Source of the DNA: FEN-1279 sp964501535
GTDB taxonomy: Bacteria; Bacteroidota; Ignavibacteria; Tepidaquicellales; Tepidaquicellaceae
Direction: 5' to 3'
NCBI GenBank assembly: GCA_964501535.1
Contig: CAZCSV010000006.1
Coordinates: forward strand, 1 to 64,000
DNA: 64,000 nt
The position numbers were made by a program, and so were the translations under genes. Numbering within the stretch: position 1 is the stretch's first letter; each line of letters starts with the position of its first letter. The notes below the pieces were generated by a model. The model saw only the letters and a list, made by a program, of their open reading frames with translations, was not told the origin of the DNA and ran no database searches. Below are positions 52,302-60,718 of the stretch, piece after piece.

Positions 52302-53948
52302 ATGGTTACGGATTTTTTAATAATCGGAAGCGGAATTGCCGGGCTTTCACTTGCATTAAAACTCAGCGAGTTCGGCAAGGTATTGATAGTAACAAAAAAG
52401 AAGAAAGCCGAATCGAATACGAACTATGCGCAGGGTGGAATTGCATCCGTTCTGGGAAAGGATGATAACTTCGAGCTTCACATTCAGGATACGCTCGGCT
52501 GTGGGGCGGGTCTCTGCAACAGAGAAGCCGTGGAAAAAATCGTCCTCGAAGGTCCGATTCGCATAAACGAGCTGATAGATTACGGCGTAAAATTTTCAAA
52601 GGAAGAAGGACATCTAAGGCTTGGTAAGGAAGGCGGGCATTCACGCAACAGGATTGTACACGCCAAGGATTTAACAGGAAAGGAAATTGAGAGAGCATTG
52701 CTTTTCGATATATCGAAGAATAAGAATATTAAAATACTCGAATATGTTTTTGCCATAGATTTTCTGACCGAAAAAAATCTGAGAACTCATACTTCTCCGG
52801 GCAGCAGTAAAAAGTGTTTCGGCATATACGCGCTCGATGCCAAACGAGGGAAAGTAATAAAGATAGTCTCGCAAAAAACAATTCTCGCTACCGGGGGGCT
52901 GGGACAGGTTTATCTGCATACTACTAATCCGGCGATTGCAACCGGTGACGGGTTCGCAATGGCATACCGTGCGGGATGCGAGCTTGCCAATATGGAATTT
53001 GTACAGTTTCATCCTACGTCATTGTATGAAAAGGAAGTAGAGGACGATACACAGGTTTTTCTGATTTCAGAGGCAGTAAGGGGTGCAGGTGCGGTATTGA
53101 GGAGAAAAGACGGGAAAGAGTTTATGCATAAATACGACAAGAGGAAATCGCTCGCTCCGAGGGATATAGTGGCGAGAGCAATTGATAACGAGCTGAAGAA
53201 AAGCGGCGAGCAGTTTGTTTATCTTGATTTAAGCCTCATAGGTGTAAAAAGAATAAAGGATAGATTCCCGAACATATACGAAACCTGCCTGAAAAGGGGA
53301 ATCGATATCACAAAGGAAATGATACCCGTAGTTCCGGCGGCACATTACGCATGCGGGGGCGTAAAGACAGACCTGAACGGAAGGACAAATATCGAAAATT
53401 TATTCGCCTGCGGAGAGGTAACCATGACCGGCGTGCACGGGGCAAACCGTCTCGCATCGAATTCACTTCTCGAAGCGGTTGTATTTTCGGACAGCATTTA
53501 TCAGTACGTAAAATCGAACATAAAGAAAATTAAGCAGCATGAATTTTTAACAGGACAGGAATTAAAAGATTTATCCGAAGGTATATTCGAATGGGACGAT
53601 TCGGGAACGACTAATGCCGACGAATGGATTTTGATATCGCACAACAAAAAAGAAATAAAGGAAATAATGAGCGATTACGTGGGTATAGTAAGGAATACAT
53701 ACCGCTTAAAAAGAGCGCTGACGCGGATTAAAATGATGAAAAAGGAAATAAAAGAATATTACAACAGAACGAAAGTTACCGTAGAGCTGCTCGAACTGAG
53801 AAATCTAGTCCTGACAGCTTTTATAATAATTAAATCCGCACTAAACAGGAATGAATCCAGAGGACTGCACTACATGCTGGATTTTCCCGAAAGAGATGAC
53901 AGAAATTTTTTAAAAGACACGATAATAATGAAGAAAAACAGCCGATAA
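52302..53948 (+). CDS. nadB: L-aspartate oxidase
   Basis: A 548-aa FAD enzyme. The dinucleotide-binding start is F-L-I-I-G-S-G-I-A-G-L-S. N-Y-A-Q-G-G-I-A-S-V and H-S-R-N-R-I-V-H-A-K-D are FAD and substrate contacts, followed by F-V-Q-F-H-P-T-S-L-Y, A-P-R-D-I-V-A-R-A-I and H-Y-A-C-G-G-V. The C-terminal helical domain shows R-N-T-Y-R-L and R-N-E-S-R-G-L-H-Y. It oxidises aspartate to iminoaspartate, the first step of de novo NAD synthesis. No nadA or nadC is beside it; the next gene, 1 base on, is a glycosyltransferase. Confidence 0.93.
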   Translation: MVTDFLIIGSGIAGLSLALKLSEFGKVLIVTKKKKAESNTNYAQGGIASVLGKDDNFELHIQDTLGCGAGLCNREAVEKIVLEGPIRINELIDYGVKFSKEEGHLRLGKEGGHSRNRIVHAKDLTGKEIERALLFDISKNKNIKILEYVFAIDFLTEKNLRTHTSPGSSKKCFGIYALDAKRGKVIKIVSQKTILATGGLGQVYLHTTNPAIATGDGFAMAYRAGCELANMEFVQFHPTSLYEKEVEDDTQVFLISEAVRGAGAVLRRKDGKEFMHKYDKRKSLAPRDIVARAIDNELKKSGEQFVYLDLSLIGVKRIKDRFPNIYETCLKRGIDITKEMIPVVPAAHYACGGVKTDLNGRTNIENLFACGEVTMTGVHGANRLASNSLLEAVVFSDSIYQYVKSNIKKIKQHEFLTGQELKDLSEGIFEWDDSGTTNADEWILISHNKKEIKEIMSDYVGIVRNTYRLKRALTRIKMMKKEIKEYYNRTKVTVELLELRNLVLTAFIIIKSALNRNESRGLHYMLDFPERDDRNFLKDTIIMKKNSR

Positions 53949-53949
53949 A

Positions 53950-54837
53950 ATGCAGGAAGTCAGGAAAAATATTTTATCAATCGTAATTGTGACATGGAAC
54001 AGCGAGGAAGACATTGAGGAATGTCTTGGTTCGATTTATAATTCGTTTTATAATGAATCGGTACTGAGAATCGAAACGATTGTTGTAGACAACAAGTCAT
54101 CCGATAACAGCGCTGCTATCGTAGAGAGCTTCATAAGAGCTAATCCTTATAATGTAAGACTGATTAAAAACTCAGAAAATGCCGGATATACAAAGGGATG
54201 TAATCAGGGAATGAAAATTGCCTCCGGGGAATTTGTTTTACTGCTGAATCCCGATACAAAAATAAGGAACGATGCTATGCAAAAAATGGTTGATTTTTTG
54301 CAGGTAAGAAATGATGTTGGAGCTGTCGCTCCTCAGCTATTAAATAATGATAATAATGTACAGTATTCCTGTAGGAAATTTCCAAAATACACGGATATGT
54401 TTTTTGAAATATGTCTGCTTTCTTCAGTTTTTTTTAAAAGCAAATTTTTTGCAAGATGGAAAATGCGATATTTTAGCCATGAGGAGCTGTCCGAGGTCGA
54501 ACAGCCGATGGGAGCAGCGCTGATGATTAGAAATGATTTGCTGAAAAAAATAAATTACATGGACGAGAGGTTTTATATGTTTTTTAACGACATCGATACA
54601 TGCAAGCAGATTTACAATCTCGGTTACAAAATATATTTTAATCCGGATGCGAAGATTTATCATAAAATGGGGAAAAGCATTTTTAAAGACAGAGCAAGGA
54701 TGATAAAAGCCTGGAACAAAGATTGCCTGAAGTATTTCAGGAAAAACGGCTATAATTCCTTACTGCACTTTTTTTTGTATATTGTATTAAAAACTACTGG
54801 TTTTGTTAGAGTTATTTTCGTTAAGATTTTTTCTTGA
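53950..54837 (+). CDS. Family 2 glycosyltransferase (rhamnosyltransferase-like)
   Basis: A 295-aa GT2 enzyme. It begins I-V-I-V-T-W-N-S-E-E-D-I-E-E-C-L and has V-V-D-N-K-S-S-D-N-S with nucleotide-binding Asp, G-Y-T-K-G-C-N-Q-G, L-L-N-P-D-T-K with the metal-binding D-x-D equivalent, and F-F-N-D-I-D-T-C near 215. A C-terminal hydrophobic stretch (about 270-293) may associate with the membrane. Relatives (WbbL, WcaA-type) add sugars such as rhamnose to cell-surface polysaccharide. There is no surrounding polysaccharide cluster, so its acceptor is unknown. It follows nadB by 1 base. Confidence 0.85.
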   Translation: MQEVRKNILSIVIVTWNSEEDIEECLGSIYNSFYNESVLRIETIVVDNKSSDNSAAIVESFIRANPYNVRLIKNSENAGYTKGCNQGMKIASGEFVLLLNPDTKIRNDAMQKMVDFLQVRNDVGAVAPQLLNNDNNVQYSCRKFPKYTDMFFEICLLSSVFFKSKFFARWKMRYFSHEELSEVEQPMGAALMIRNDLLKKINYMDERFYMFFNDIDTCKQIYNLGYKIYFNPDAKIYHKMGKSIFKDRARMIKAWNKDCLKYFRKNGYNSLLHFFLYIVLKTTGFVRVIFVKIFS

Positions 54838-54908
54838 AAAAAGCGGAAGAATTGGATTTTATAAATTTTTTGAAATAATTATTTTTATTGATATTTTAAA
54901 TTTAGCTG

Positions 54909-55943
54909 ATGCTGGAAAATTTATCGAATAGAGAGAAAGAAGTTTTACGGTACATTGTTGAAAATTTCATTAAATATGCGCTACCTGTCGGCTCGAGGGC
55001 AATTTCCAAGCAGACGGATTTAAACCTTTCGTCGGCTACCATCAGAAATGTAATGAGCGATCTCGAGGATCTGGATTTACTCGAAACTCCGCATACTTCC
55101 GCTGGCAGAAAACCGACTGACAAAGGTTACAGATATTACGTGGATTCATTAATGAACAAGGAATCACTGAATAAAGCCGAAATAAACTTCATAAAGAACC
55201 AGATTGAAGATTCTAAAACCTCCGTTGTGGATAACGAGGATTTATTCATTGAAACATCAAGAATCCTGGGCAAAATTTCTCATCAGCTGGCTGTTGTTAC
55301 GCAGCCGTTTTTAAGTTCGGGTGTCTTTGAAAAGCTCGAATTGATAAATATCTCTTCGAAAAAGATACTCGTGGTTTTGAATATAAAATCCGGATATGTA
55401 AGAACGGTGATAATGGAGGTTGAGAGCGAGATATCCCGAGATAAACTCGACAAACTGACATCATTTCTGAACGAAAGGCTTCAGGGGCTGACTCTAAAGC
55501 AGATAAGGGAAACCTTTGAAGAGAGAGTGAGCGATTATAAATATGAAGAGCCGGAACTGATTCAGATGTTCATTAACTCGATAGACAAGTTATATTTCGA
55601 CGAGGAAAAAGGCAGAAAAATATTTGTCGGCGGTACAGGGGATATTATTACACAACCTGAGTTCGATGACCCGAAAAATTTTAAAAATATTATTGACCTG
55701 ACGGAAGATAAAAATCTTGTGGTTCATATTTTTCAAAGACCCGGAAGCAGTGTTGACGAGATTACAATTTCTATCGGTTCCGAAAACCAGGAAAGAAAAT
55801 TAAAAGATTACAGCGTGGTATATACTTCGTACAGCTTCGGGGAAATAAAAGGCAACATAGGCATAATCGGACCGAAGAGGATGAATTACAAAAAAATGAT
55901 TTCTTTAATCGAGTATACTTCGAAATTAATATCAGAGAAGTAA
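54909..55943 (+). CDS. hrcA: Heat-inducible transcription repressor HrcA
   Basis: A 344-aa repressor at usual length. The N-terminal winged-helix region at about 5-75 reads V-L-R-Y-I-V-E-N-F-I, A-T-I-R-N-V-M-S-D-L-E and H-T-S-A-G-R-K-P-T-D-K-G-Y-R-Y-Y-V, the HrcA signature. The rest is the GAF-like and dimerisation core, ending G-I-I-G-P-K-R-M-N-Y. HrcA binds the CIRCE inverted repeat and represses groE and dnaK genes until GroEL becomes busy. I see no CIRCE-like sequence in the 71 bases upstream, so this operon may not be self-repressed through one here. Confidence 0.92.
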   Translation: MLENLSNREKEVLRYIVENFIKYALPVGSRAISKQTDLNLSSATIRNVMSDLEDLDLLETPHTSAGRKPTDKGYRYYVDSLMNKESLNKAEINFIKNQIEDSKTSVVDNEDLFIETSRILGKISHQLAVVTQPFLSSGVFEKLELINISSKKILVVLNIKSGYVRTVIMEVESEISRDKLDKLTSFLNERLQGLTLKQIRETFEERVSDYKYEEPELIQMFINSIDKLYFDEEKGRKIFVGGTGDIITQPEFDDPKNFKNIIDLTEDKNLVVHIFQRPGSSVDEITISIGSENQERKLKDYSVVYTSYSFGEIKGNIGIIGPKRMNYKKMISLIEYTSKLISEK

Positions 55944-55983
55944 ATGACAGAATCTAAAAAACTAATTTGATAACATAAAATCC

Positions 55984-56580
55984 ATGACGAAACACGATAA
56001 ACATAAGGAAGAAAAAAAAGAAATAAAAATCAAAGATGCAACCGAGGAAGTAAAATCGGAAGATGCAAAAATAGCCGATGAAAAAACTGAAATAGAGAAG
56101 GTGAAAAAAGAACTGGAGATTTACAAGGACTCTCTGCTAAGGAAAGCGGCGGAATTCGAGAATTATAAAAAAAGAACAGAAGGTGAAATTTCAAATTATA
56201 TTAAATACGCATCCGAGCATTTGATAAAACTGCTGATTCCTGTATATGATGATATCAGCCGCTCGCTCGACTCGATACAGAAGGGAGAGACAAAAGATTT
56301 CGAGACCCTGAAAAAAGGCGTTGAACTTATTTTTAATAAATTCGAAAAAATTCTTAAGAAAGAAGGTTTAAAAGAAATGGATGTTCTGGGAAAAGAGTTC
56401 GATGTGAATCTCTGCGATGCACTGCTTCAGGTTCCAAAGGATGATGTTAAACCCCACACTGTTATTGATGTGGTAGAAAAAGGATATTTTCTGAAAGATA
56501 AAGTAATAAAACACGCGAAGGTACTTGTATCGGCAGAAATAACGAAAGCAGAGGAAAATAAAGAAAAGGAAAATGACTAA
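55984..56580 (+). CDS. grpE: Nucleotide exchange factor GrpE
   Basis: A 198-aa protein. The Lys/Glu-rich N-terminal half forms the long coiled coil (about 40-85), including R-K-A-A-E-F-E-N-Y-K-K-R-T. The C-terminal beta domain has L-I-P-V-Y-D-D-I-S-R-S and V-I-D-V-V-E-K-G-Y and ends H-A-K-V-L-V-S. It speeds ADP release from DnaK. The last 8 bases overlap the dnaJ start. It lies 40 bases after hrcA. Confidence 0.92.
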   Translation: MTKHDKHKEEKKEIKIKDATEEVKSEDAKIADEKTEIEKVKKELEIYKDSLLRKAAEFENYKKRTEGEISNYIKYASEHLIKLLIPVYDDISRSLDSIQKGETKDFETLKKGVELIFNKFEKILKKEGLKEMDVLGKEFDVNLCDALLQVPKDDVKPHTVIDVVEKGYFLKDKVIKHAKVLVSAEITKAEENKEKEND

Positions 56581-57694
56581 ACGCGATTATTATGAAATTC
56601 TCGGGGTTGGCAGAAATGCATCGAGTGATGAGATAAAATCTTCTTACAGAAAACTGGCTATGCAGTACCATCCGGACAGGAATCCGGGAAATAAGGAAGC
56701 GGAAGAAAAATTCAAGGAATGTGCGGAAGCATATGAGGTGCTATCCGATTTGCAGAAACGTCAGCGTTACGACCAATTCGGGCATCAGGGTGTGGATTCA
56801 ACAGGTTTTCACGGGTTCGATAATATTAACGATATATTTTCGCACTTCAGCGATATTTTCGGCGGATTCGGGCGCGGAGGAGGAAGTATTTTCGACGATT
56901 TCTTCGGCGGGAGTTCTTCCAGAAGAAGCCGTTCAAGGGGAATTCCGGGCTCGGACCTGAAAATTAGTCTGAAACTTACTCTCGAGGAAATTGCAGACGG
57001 AATCGAAAAGACGTTAAAGGTAAGAAAATATAAACCCTGTAAAACATGCGGAGGGACGGGAGCAAAATCGGGAAGCGGTTATACAACCTGCACTTACTGC
57101 AACGGTACGGGAGAGATAAGGCAGGCAACCCGCTCAATATTCGGGCAGTTTATAAATGTTTCAGAATGTCATCACTGCAATGGTGAAGGCCGGATAGTGA
57201 AAGAAAAATGTCCCGACTGTTCCGGTGAAGGTAGAATTAAATCCGAATCTACAATTAAGGTAAATATTCCTGCGGGTGTAGTGGAAGGTAATTACATTCC
57301 TCTGCGGGGGCAGGGAAATTCGGGTGGCCGCGGCGGTGAAAACGGTGACCTGCTTGTATTCATAGAGGAAGCACAGCATAAATTTTTTGCGCGTCTGAAC
57401 GATGATATTATTTATGAACTCGATATAAGTTTTCCCGATGCCGTAATGGGTGTGGATGTTGTGGTGCCTACTTTAAAAGGAAAAGCGAAGTTGAAGGTGG
57501 AAGCGGGGACACAGGCGGGAAGCGTTCTCAGGATGAAAGAAAAGGGAATAAAGCACCTCAACGGCTACGGCAGGGGAGACCAGCTTGTGAAAGTGAATAT
57601 AATTACACCTAAAAAAATATCTTCGAAAGAAAAAGACCTCTTAAAAGAACTATCTAAATCGGATAATTTTAATCCGAAAAAAACGAAGGATTAG
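56573..57694 (+). CDS. dnaJ: Chaperone DnaJ
   Basis: A 373-aa DnaJ with the full class A layout. The J-domain at 1-70 carries the H-P-D at 33-35. A G/F-rich linker at about 75-125 includes several G-G and S-S-R-R-S-R-S. The zinc-finger domain has four C-x2-C-x-G-x-G units (C-K-T-C-G-G-T-G, C-T-Y-C-N-G-T-G, C-H-H-C-N-G-E-G, C-P-D-C-S-G-E-G). The C-terminal substrate domains end with the family's usual pattern. It stimulates DnaK ATPase and binds unfolded chains. dnaK itself is not in this cluster. Confidence 0.93.
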   Translation: MTKRDYYEILGVGRNASSDEIKSSYRKLAMQYHPDRNPGNKEAEEKFKECAEAYEVLSDLQKRQRYDQFGHQGVDSTGFHGFDNINDIFSHFSDIFGGFGRGGGSIFDDFFGGSSSRRSRSRGIPGSDLKISLKLTLEEIADGIEKTLKVRKYKPCKTCGGTGAKSGSGYTTCTYCNGTGEIRQATRSIFGQFINVSECHHCNGEGRIVKEKCPDCSGEGRIKSESTIKVNIPAGVVEGNYIPLRGQGNSGGRGGENGDLLVFIEEAQHKFFARLNDDIIYELDISFPDAVMGVDVVVPTLKGKAKLKVEAGTQAGSVLRMKEKGIKHLNGYGRGDQLVKVNIITPKKISSKEKDLLKELSKSDNFNPKKTKD

Positions 57695-57695
57695 T

Positions 57696-57747
57696 TTGTA
57701 AAGTTCATAAAGTTTATAAAGTTATAAACTTTACAACTCTTTTCTTT
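57696..57747 (+). terminator. Terminator-like hairpin of the hrcA-grpE-dnaJ operon
   Basis: Nested inverted repeats (TTGTAAAGTT at 57696-57705 with AACTTTACAA at 57727-57736, and AAAGTTTATAA with TTATAAACTTT inside) are followed by a T-rich stretch. It begins just after the dnaJ stop. The stem is AT-rich, so it is weaker than the other terminators here. Confidence 0.65.
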
Positions 57748-57765
57748 GTTTAATAAAATAAAAAA

Positions 57766-58719
57766 ATGCGATATATAATTTTGCTCACGGCAATTATTTT
57801 GCTGGGATGTACACAAATTAAAAATCAAAATTTACAAACTATAAACGCAGATTCGACAAAAAAGAATATGAATTATAATAAACTAACGCCCGAAGAGGAA
57901 AGAGTGATTTTGCACAAAGGTACGGAAAGGCCTTTCACGGGAGAGTACGAGGATTTTTTTGAAAAGGGAACTTATATTTGCAAAAGGTGCGATGCTCCGC
58001 TTTACCGCTCGGACAGCAAGTTCAGTTCGGGATGCGGATGGCCGAGTTTCGATGATGAAATTCCGGGTGCGGTGAAAAGAGTGAAAGACAGCGACGGTAT
58101 GCGTACTGAAATAATTTGTAATAACTGCGGTGCTCATCTCGGGCACGTTTTTCTCGGCGAGGGCTTTACGGGAAAGAATACGAGGCATTGTGTAAATTCT
58201 ATTTCATTAAAATTCATAAAGGATACAACCGAAGTGAAAACAGAAAAAGCTATATTTGCGGGTGGATGTTTCTGGGGTGTGGAATATTATTTTCAGAAAG
58301 CAAAAGGCGTGTTCTCCACTGATGTCGGATATATCGGCGGGTATAAAGACAATCCGACTTATAAAGAAGTCTGCTCGGGAACTACGGGACACGTAGAAGC
58401 GATAGAAGTTACTTTCGATGCTACTAAAACCACATATGAAGATTTGGCAAAACTCTTTTTTGAAATTCACGACTTTACGCAGACAAACGGTCAGGGACCC
58501 GATATAGGCGAGCAGTATCTGTCCGAAATTTTTTATCTTGACGAAAATCAGAAACAGATTGCGGAAAAACTGATTAAGATTTTAACCGATAAAGGTTATA
58601 AAGTAGCAACCAAGCTCAGACCGGCAACCACATTCTGGAAAGCCGAAGACTACCATCAGGAATATTATCAGAAAAACGGTCACGAGCCGTATTGCCACGG
58701 GTGGAGGAAGATTTTTTAA
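57766..58719 (+). CDS. Lipoprotein methionine sulfoxide reductase MsrB-MsrA fusion
   Basis: A 317-aa fusion. A signal with lipobox L-L-G-C (Cys15) comes first. MsrB at about 36-150 has zinc Cys pairs C72-x2-C75 and C118-x2-C121 and the catalytic C142 in R-H-C-V-N-S. MsrA at about 160-315 starts I-F-A-G-G-C-F-W with catalytic C168 and contains G-H-V-E-A-I-E-V-T-F and G-P-D-I-G-E-Q-Y-L. It reduces both stereoisomers of methionine sulfoxide. The B-then-A order is the reverse of the periplasmic Neisseria PilB layout. Export means it needs a periplasmic electron donor, which is not encoded nearby. Confidence 0.9.
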   Translation: MRYIILLTAIILLGCTQIKNQNLQTINADSTKKNMNYNKLTPEEERVILHKGTERPFTGEYEDFFEKGTYICKRCDAPLYRSDSKFSSGCGWPSFDDEIPGAVKRVKDSDGMRTEIICNNCGAHLGHVFLGEGFTGKNTRHCVNSISLKFIKDTTEVKTEKAIFAGGCFWGVEYYFQKAKGVFSTDVGYIGGYKDNPTYKEVCSGTTGHVEAIEVTFDATKTTYEDLAKLFFEIHDFTQTNGQGPDIGEQYLSEIFYLDENQKQIAEKLIKILTDKGYKVATKLRPATTFWKAEDYHQEYYQKNGHEPYCHGWRKIF

Positions 58720-58723
58720 GAGC

Positions 58724-58754
58724 TCAAACCACAAAGGTACGAAGGACGCAAAGA
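58724..58754. repeat. Dispersed intergenic repeat, decayed copy
   Basis: C-A-A-A-C-C-A-C-A-A-A-G-G-T-A-C-G-A-A-G plus C-G-C-A-A-A-G resembles the common intergenic sequence beginning ACCACAAAGGCACGAAGGAC seen in many environmental genomes. It lies just after the msrBA stop. Recognition is from memory, not a search. Confidence 0.35.
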
Positions 58755-58858
58755 GTAAGTATAAAAAGCCATCTTTGTTATTTTCAAAAGTTTTGTTAGG
58801 AATTTAGCGATTTACAAATGCTACTAAGCTATCATAGTAACATGAAAATGAGTTTTCA

Positions 58859-60367
58859 TTATTTTATTTCTGATTGAACTTTCCTATCCATATCATCGTG
58901 TATTATTTTCCGCAATTCATCAGTCCAGATGATATGACCGCCTTCGGGCAGGATTCGTATATCCGCTAATATTCCTTTTTTTATCAGAGTTTTTTGGAAC
59001 AACGCTACGGGTCTGTTTAATCCGAACGGGTCATTATCTGCAACGTAGATGTGAATTTTATTTTGAAGAAGTTTTATTTTTTGTTTATCTAATCCAGATA
59101 CTATTTTGCTTAAGTCATGTGCTTTCCAAGATTCGGCAACTTCCGGATTAACCTTTCCCGTGTACCAATCGTAAAGATAGAGCGGCTCTCCGTCACTGCC
59201 TTTTTTACTAAACACTGCGTCGAAGGAATACATCTGCTCTCCCCATCCTTCTATCAGGTCAACTCCTGTGAAATCTTTCATCGTAACGGAAGGATATTTT
59301 TCCTTTACACCTTTTACAAGATATTTAATATTTCCCTTTTCATCAAAAAACATATTAGCATTTTTTTCATAAATGTTTGTACCAATAAAATCGGTAAAAT
59401 CAACAGGGTCCGGAGCACCGGCATAGGCACCGCCGAACATTTCCGGGTAATTAATTAGAAGCCATAAAGAAGCCCAAGCCCCCGAGGATTGCCCCATTAA
59501 AAATCTCGTCTTCGGATTTTTCATTACCCTGAATTCATTTTCTATAAAGGGAATTAACTCTTTGAAAAAAGTTTCTTCTCTGGGTCCGTTGGTTTCCGAA
59601 TTGCAGAACACATGGTAACCTGTCCTGCATTCGTGATTTACAAAAATGTATATTTTCTCCTCGCCAAATCCTTTCATCCCGTATCGCTTCTGTGGTTCAT
59701 TATACAGTGCATCGAAATGAGATGACTCCCATCCGCCGAAAATATAAACCGAAGGATATTGTTTAAAATTATCCTTGAAATAGCTTTCCGGTAGTATAAC
59801 TGCTGCCTGTATTGAATCCGGCTTTCCATAAAACTTGGTCAACAAATCACTTCTGACATTTATCTCTTTTAATAATTCGGTCTCTTTAAATTTCTTAGGT
59901 CCTCTCCATAAGATGTTAAATATTAATTCAAGAGGCTCTGACATTTTCCCCCTCTCGAGATAAATAATTTTTTTTGAAGTAACAGCATTTCCTAAAGCTT
60001 TTAGGGTTCTTCCTTCTTTGTTTGTTTTTATTGCTGCCTGAACAACATACCAGCCGTTTAATGAATCCAAATCCCCGTTCCAGCAAATTGCATTTGTGCG
60101 GTCGAGCAAAATAGTTTCAGCAGGTTTCCATTCTTTCACATCCCACGCAAAAGTAGGTTGAGGATTGAAGATATCCGGATTATTTACAGATTTTGCCGTG
60201 TCGGAATTAAATCCTAAAATTATCCTTCCGCTGACAGGTGTTTTGCTCACTTCTTCTGTAAATGTAAATCGTATTTGTAAATTTTTTGAATTATTGCTGT
60301 TTGATTGGGAAAAAACAACGGAAATTTGTAATAAAATTACAAATGAAATAATTAAAAATTTTTTCAT
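58859..60367 (-). CDS. Secreted alpha/beta-hydrolase esterase
   Basis: About 502 aa from the ATG at 60367, preferred over 60406 because it opens directly into a signal peptide (M-K-K-F-L-I-I-S ... V-V-F-S-Q). The N-terminal 160 residues are a beta-rich domain. An esterase D/enterochelin esterase-like domain follows, with Y-I-F-G-G-W-E-S-S, the nucleophile elbow M-G-Q-S-S-G-A-W-A-S, the acid region at V-A-D-N-D-P-F-G, and the catalytic His in P-E-G-G-H-I-I-W near the end. It probably hydrolyses a sugar ester or siderophore-type substrate outside the cytoplasm. A hairpin ATGAAAA-TGAG-TTTTCAT touches the stop codon. Confidence 0.8.
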   Translation of the reverse strand: MKKFLIISFVILLQISVVFSQSNSNNSKNLQIRFTFTEEVSKTPVSGRIILGFNSDTAKSVNNPDIFNPQPTFAWDVKEWKPAETILLDRTNAICWNGDLDSLNGWYVVQAAIKTNKEGRTLKALGNAVTSKKIIYLERGKMSEPLELIFNILWRGPKKFKETELLKEINVRSDLLTKFYGKPDSIQAAVILPESYFKDNFKQYPSVYIFGGWESSHFDALYNEPQKRYGMKGFGEEKIYIFVNHECRTGYHVFCNSETNGPREETFFKELIPFIENEFRVMKNPKTRFLMGQSSGAWASLWLLINYPEMFGGAYAGAPDPVDFTDFIGTNIYEKNANMFFDEKGNIKYLVKGVKEKYPSVTMKDFTGVDLIEGWGEQMYSFDAVFSKKGSDGEPLYLYDWYTGKVNPEVAESWKAHDLSKIVSGLDKQKIKLLQNKIHIYVADNDPFGLNRPVALFQKTLIKKGILADIRILPEGGHIIWTDELRKIIHDDMDRKVQSEIK

Positions 60368-60500
60368 AACAGGTTTTATTTTGTGAAAATTATTTTTAAA
60401 TACCAATAAATTTGGATGCTAAATAATTTATATGATTTTAGACGTATTCATCATTAAAAAGTTGCAGAATAGTATAGACTGCAAAACGGTAAGTGGTTTG

Positions 60501-60573
60501 TACACCTAACGGGATTCGAACCCGTAATCTTCGCCTTGAGAGGGCGATGTCCTAACCGTTAGACGATAGGTGC
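60501..60573 (-). tRNA. tRNA-Glu (anticodon CTC)
   Basis: Read on the reverse strand, the acceptor GCACCTA pairs with TAGGTGT (one G-U) and the discriminator is A. The anticodon stem TCGCC/GGCGA encloses loop CTCTCAA with anticodon CTC. The T arm ACGGG-TTCGAAT-CCCGT is perfect. The 3' CCA is not encoded. It sits alone between the esterase and outer-membrane genes. Confidence 0.96.
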
Positions 60574-60612
60574 TGATTAATTAAAATTAAATATTAAATG
60601 TCAAAAATTAAA

Positions 60613-60648
60613 TATAAAAAGAACGTTCCCGAAGAGGACTTCAGGAAC
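60613..60648 (-). terminator. Terminator of the outer-membrane protein gene
   Basis: The hairpin GTTCC-c-GAAG/CTTC-a-GGAAC with a 4-nt loop at 60625-60648 has an A-rich stretch to its left on the forward strand, a U run for reverse transcripts. It begins 71 bases after the outer-membrane gene's stop and precedes tRNA-Glu. Confidence 0.7.
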
Positions 60649-60718
60649 TAGTTATTAAAAAATTCTTAATATTTAGTAAAAAAAATCTATTTCAAAAATC
60701 AATTCTGTATTCAAATTT

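Noticed and set aside
54838..54908. CIRCE operator before hrcA
   Set aside because: I looked for TTAGCACTC and GAGTGCTAA with 9-base spacing in the upstream gap and did not find them.
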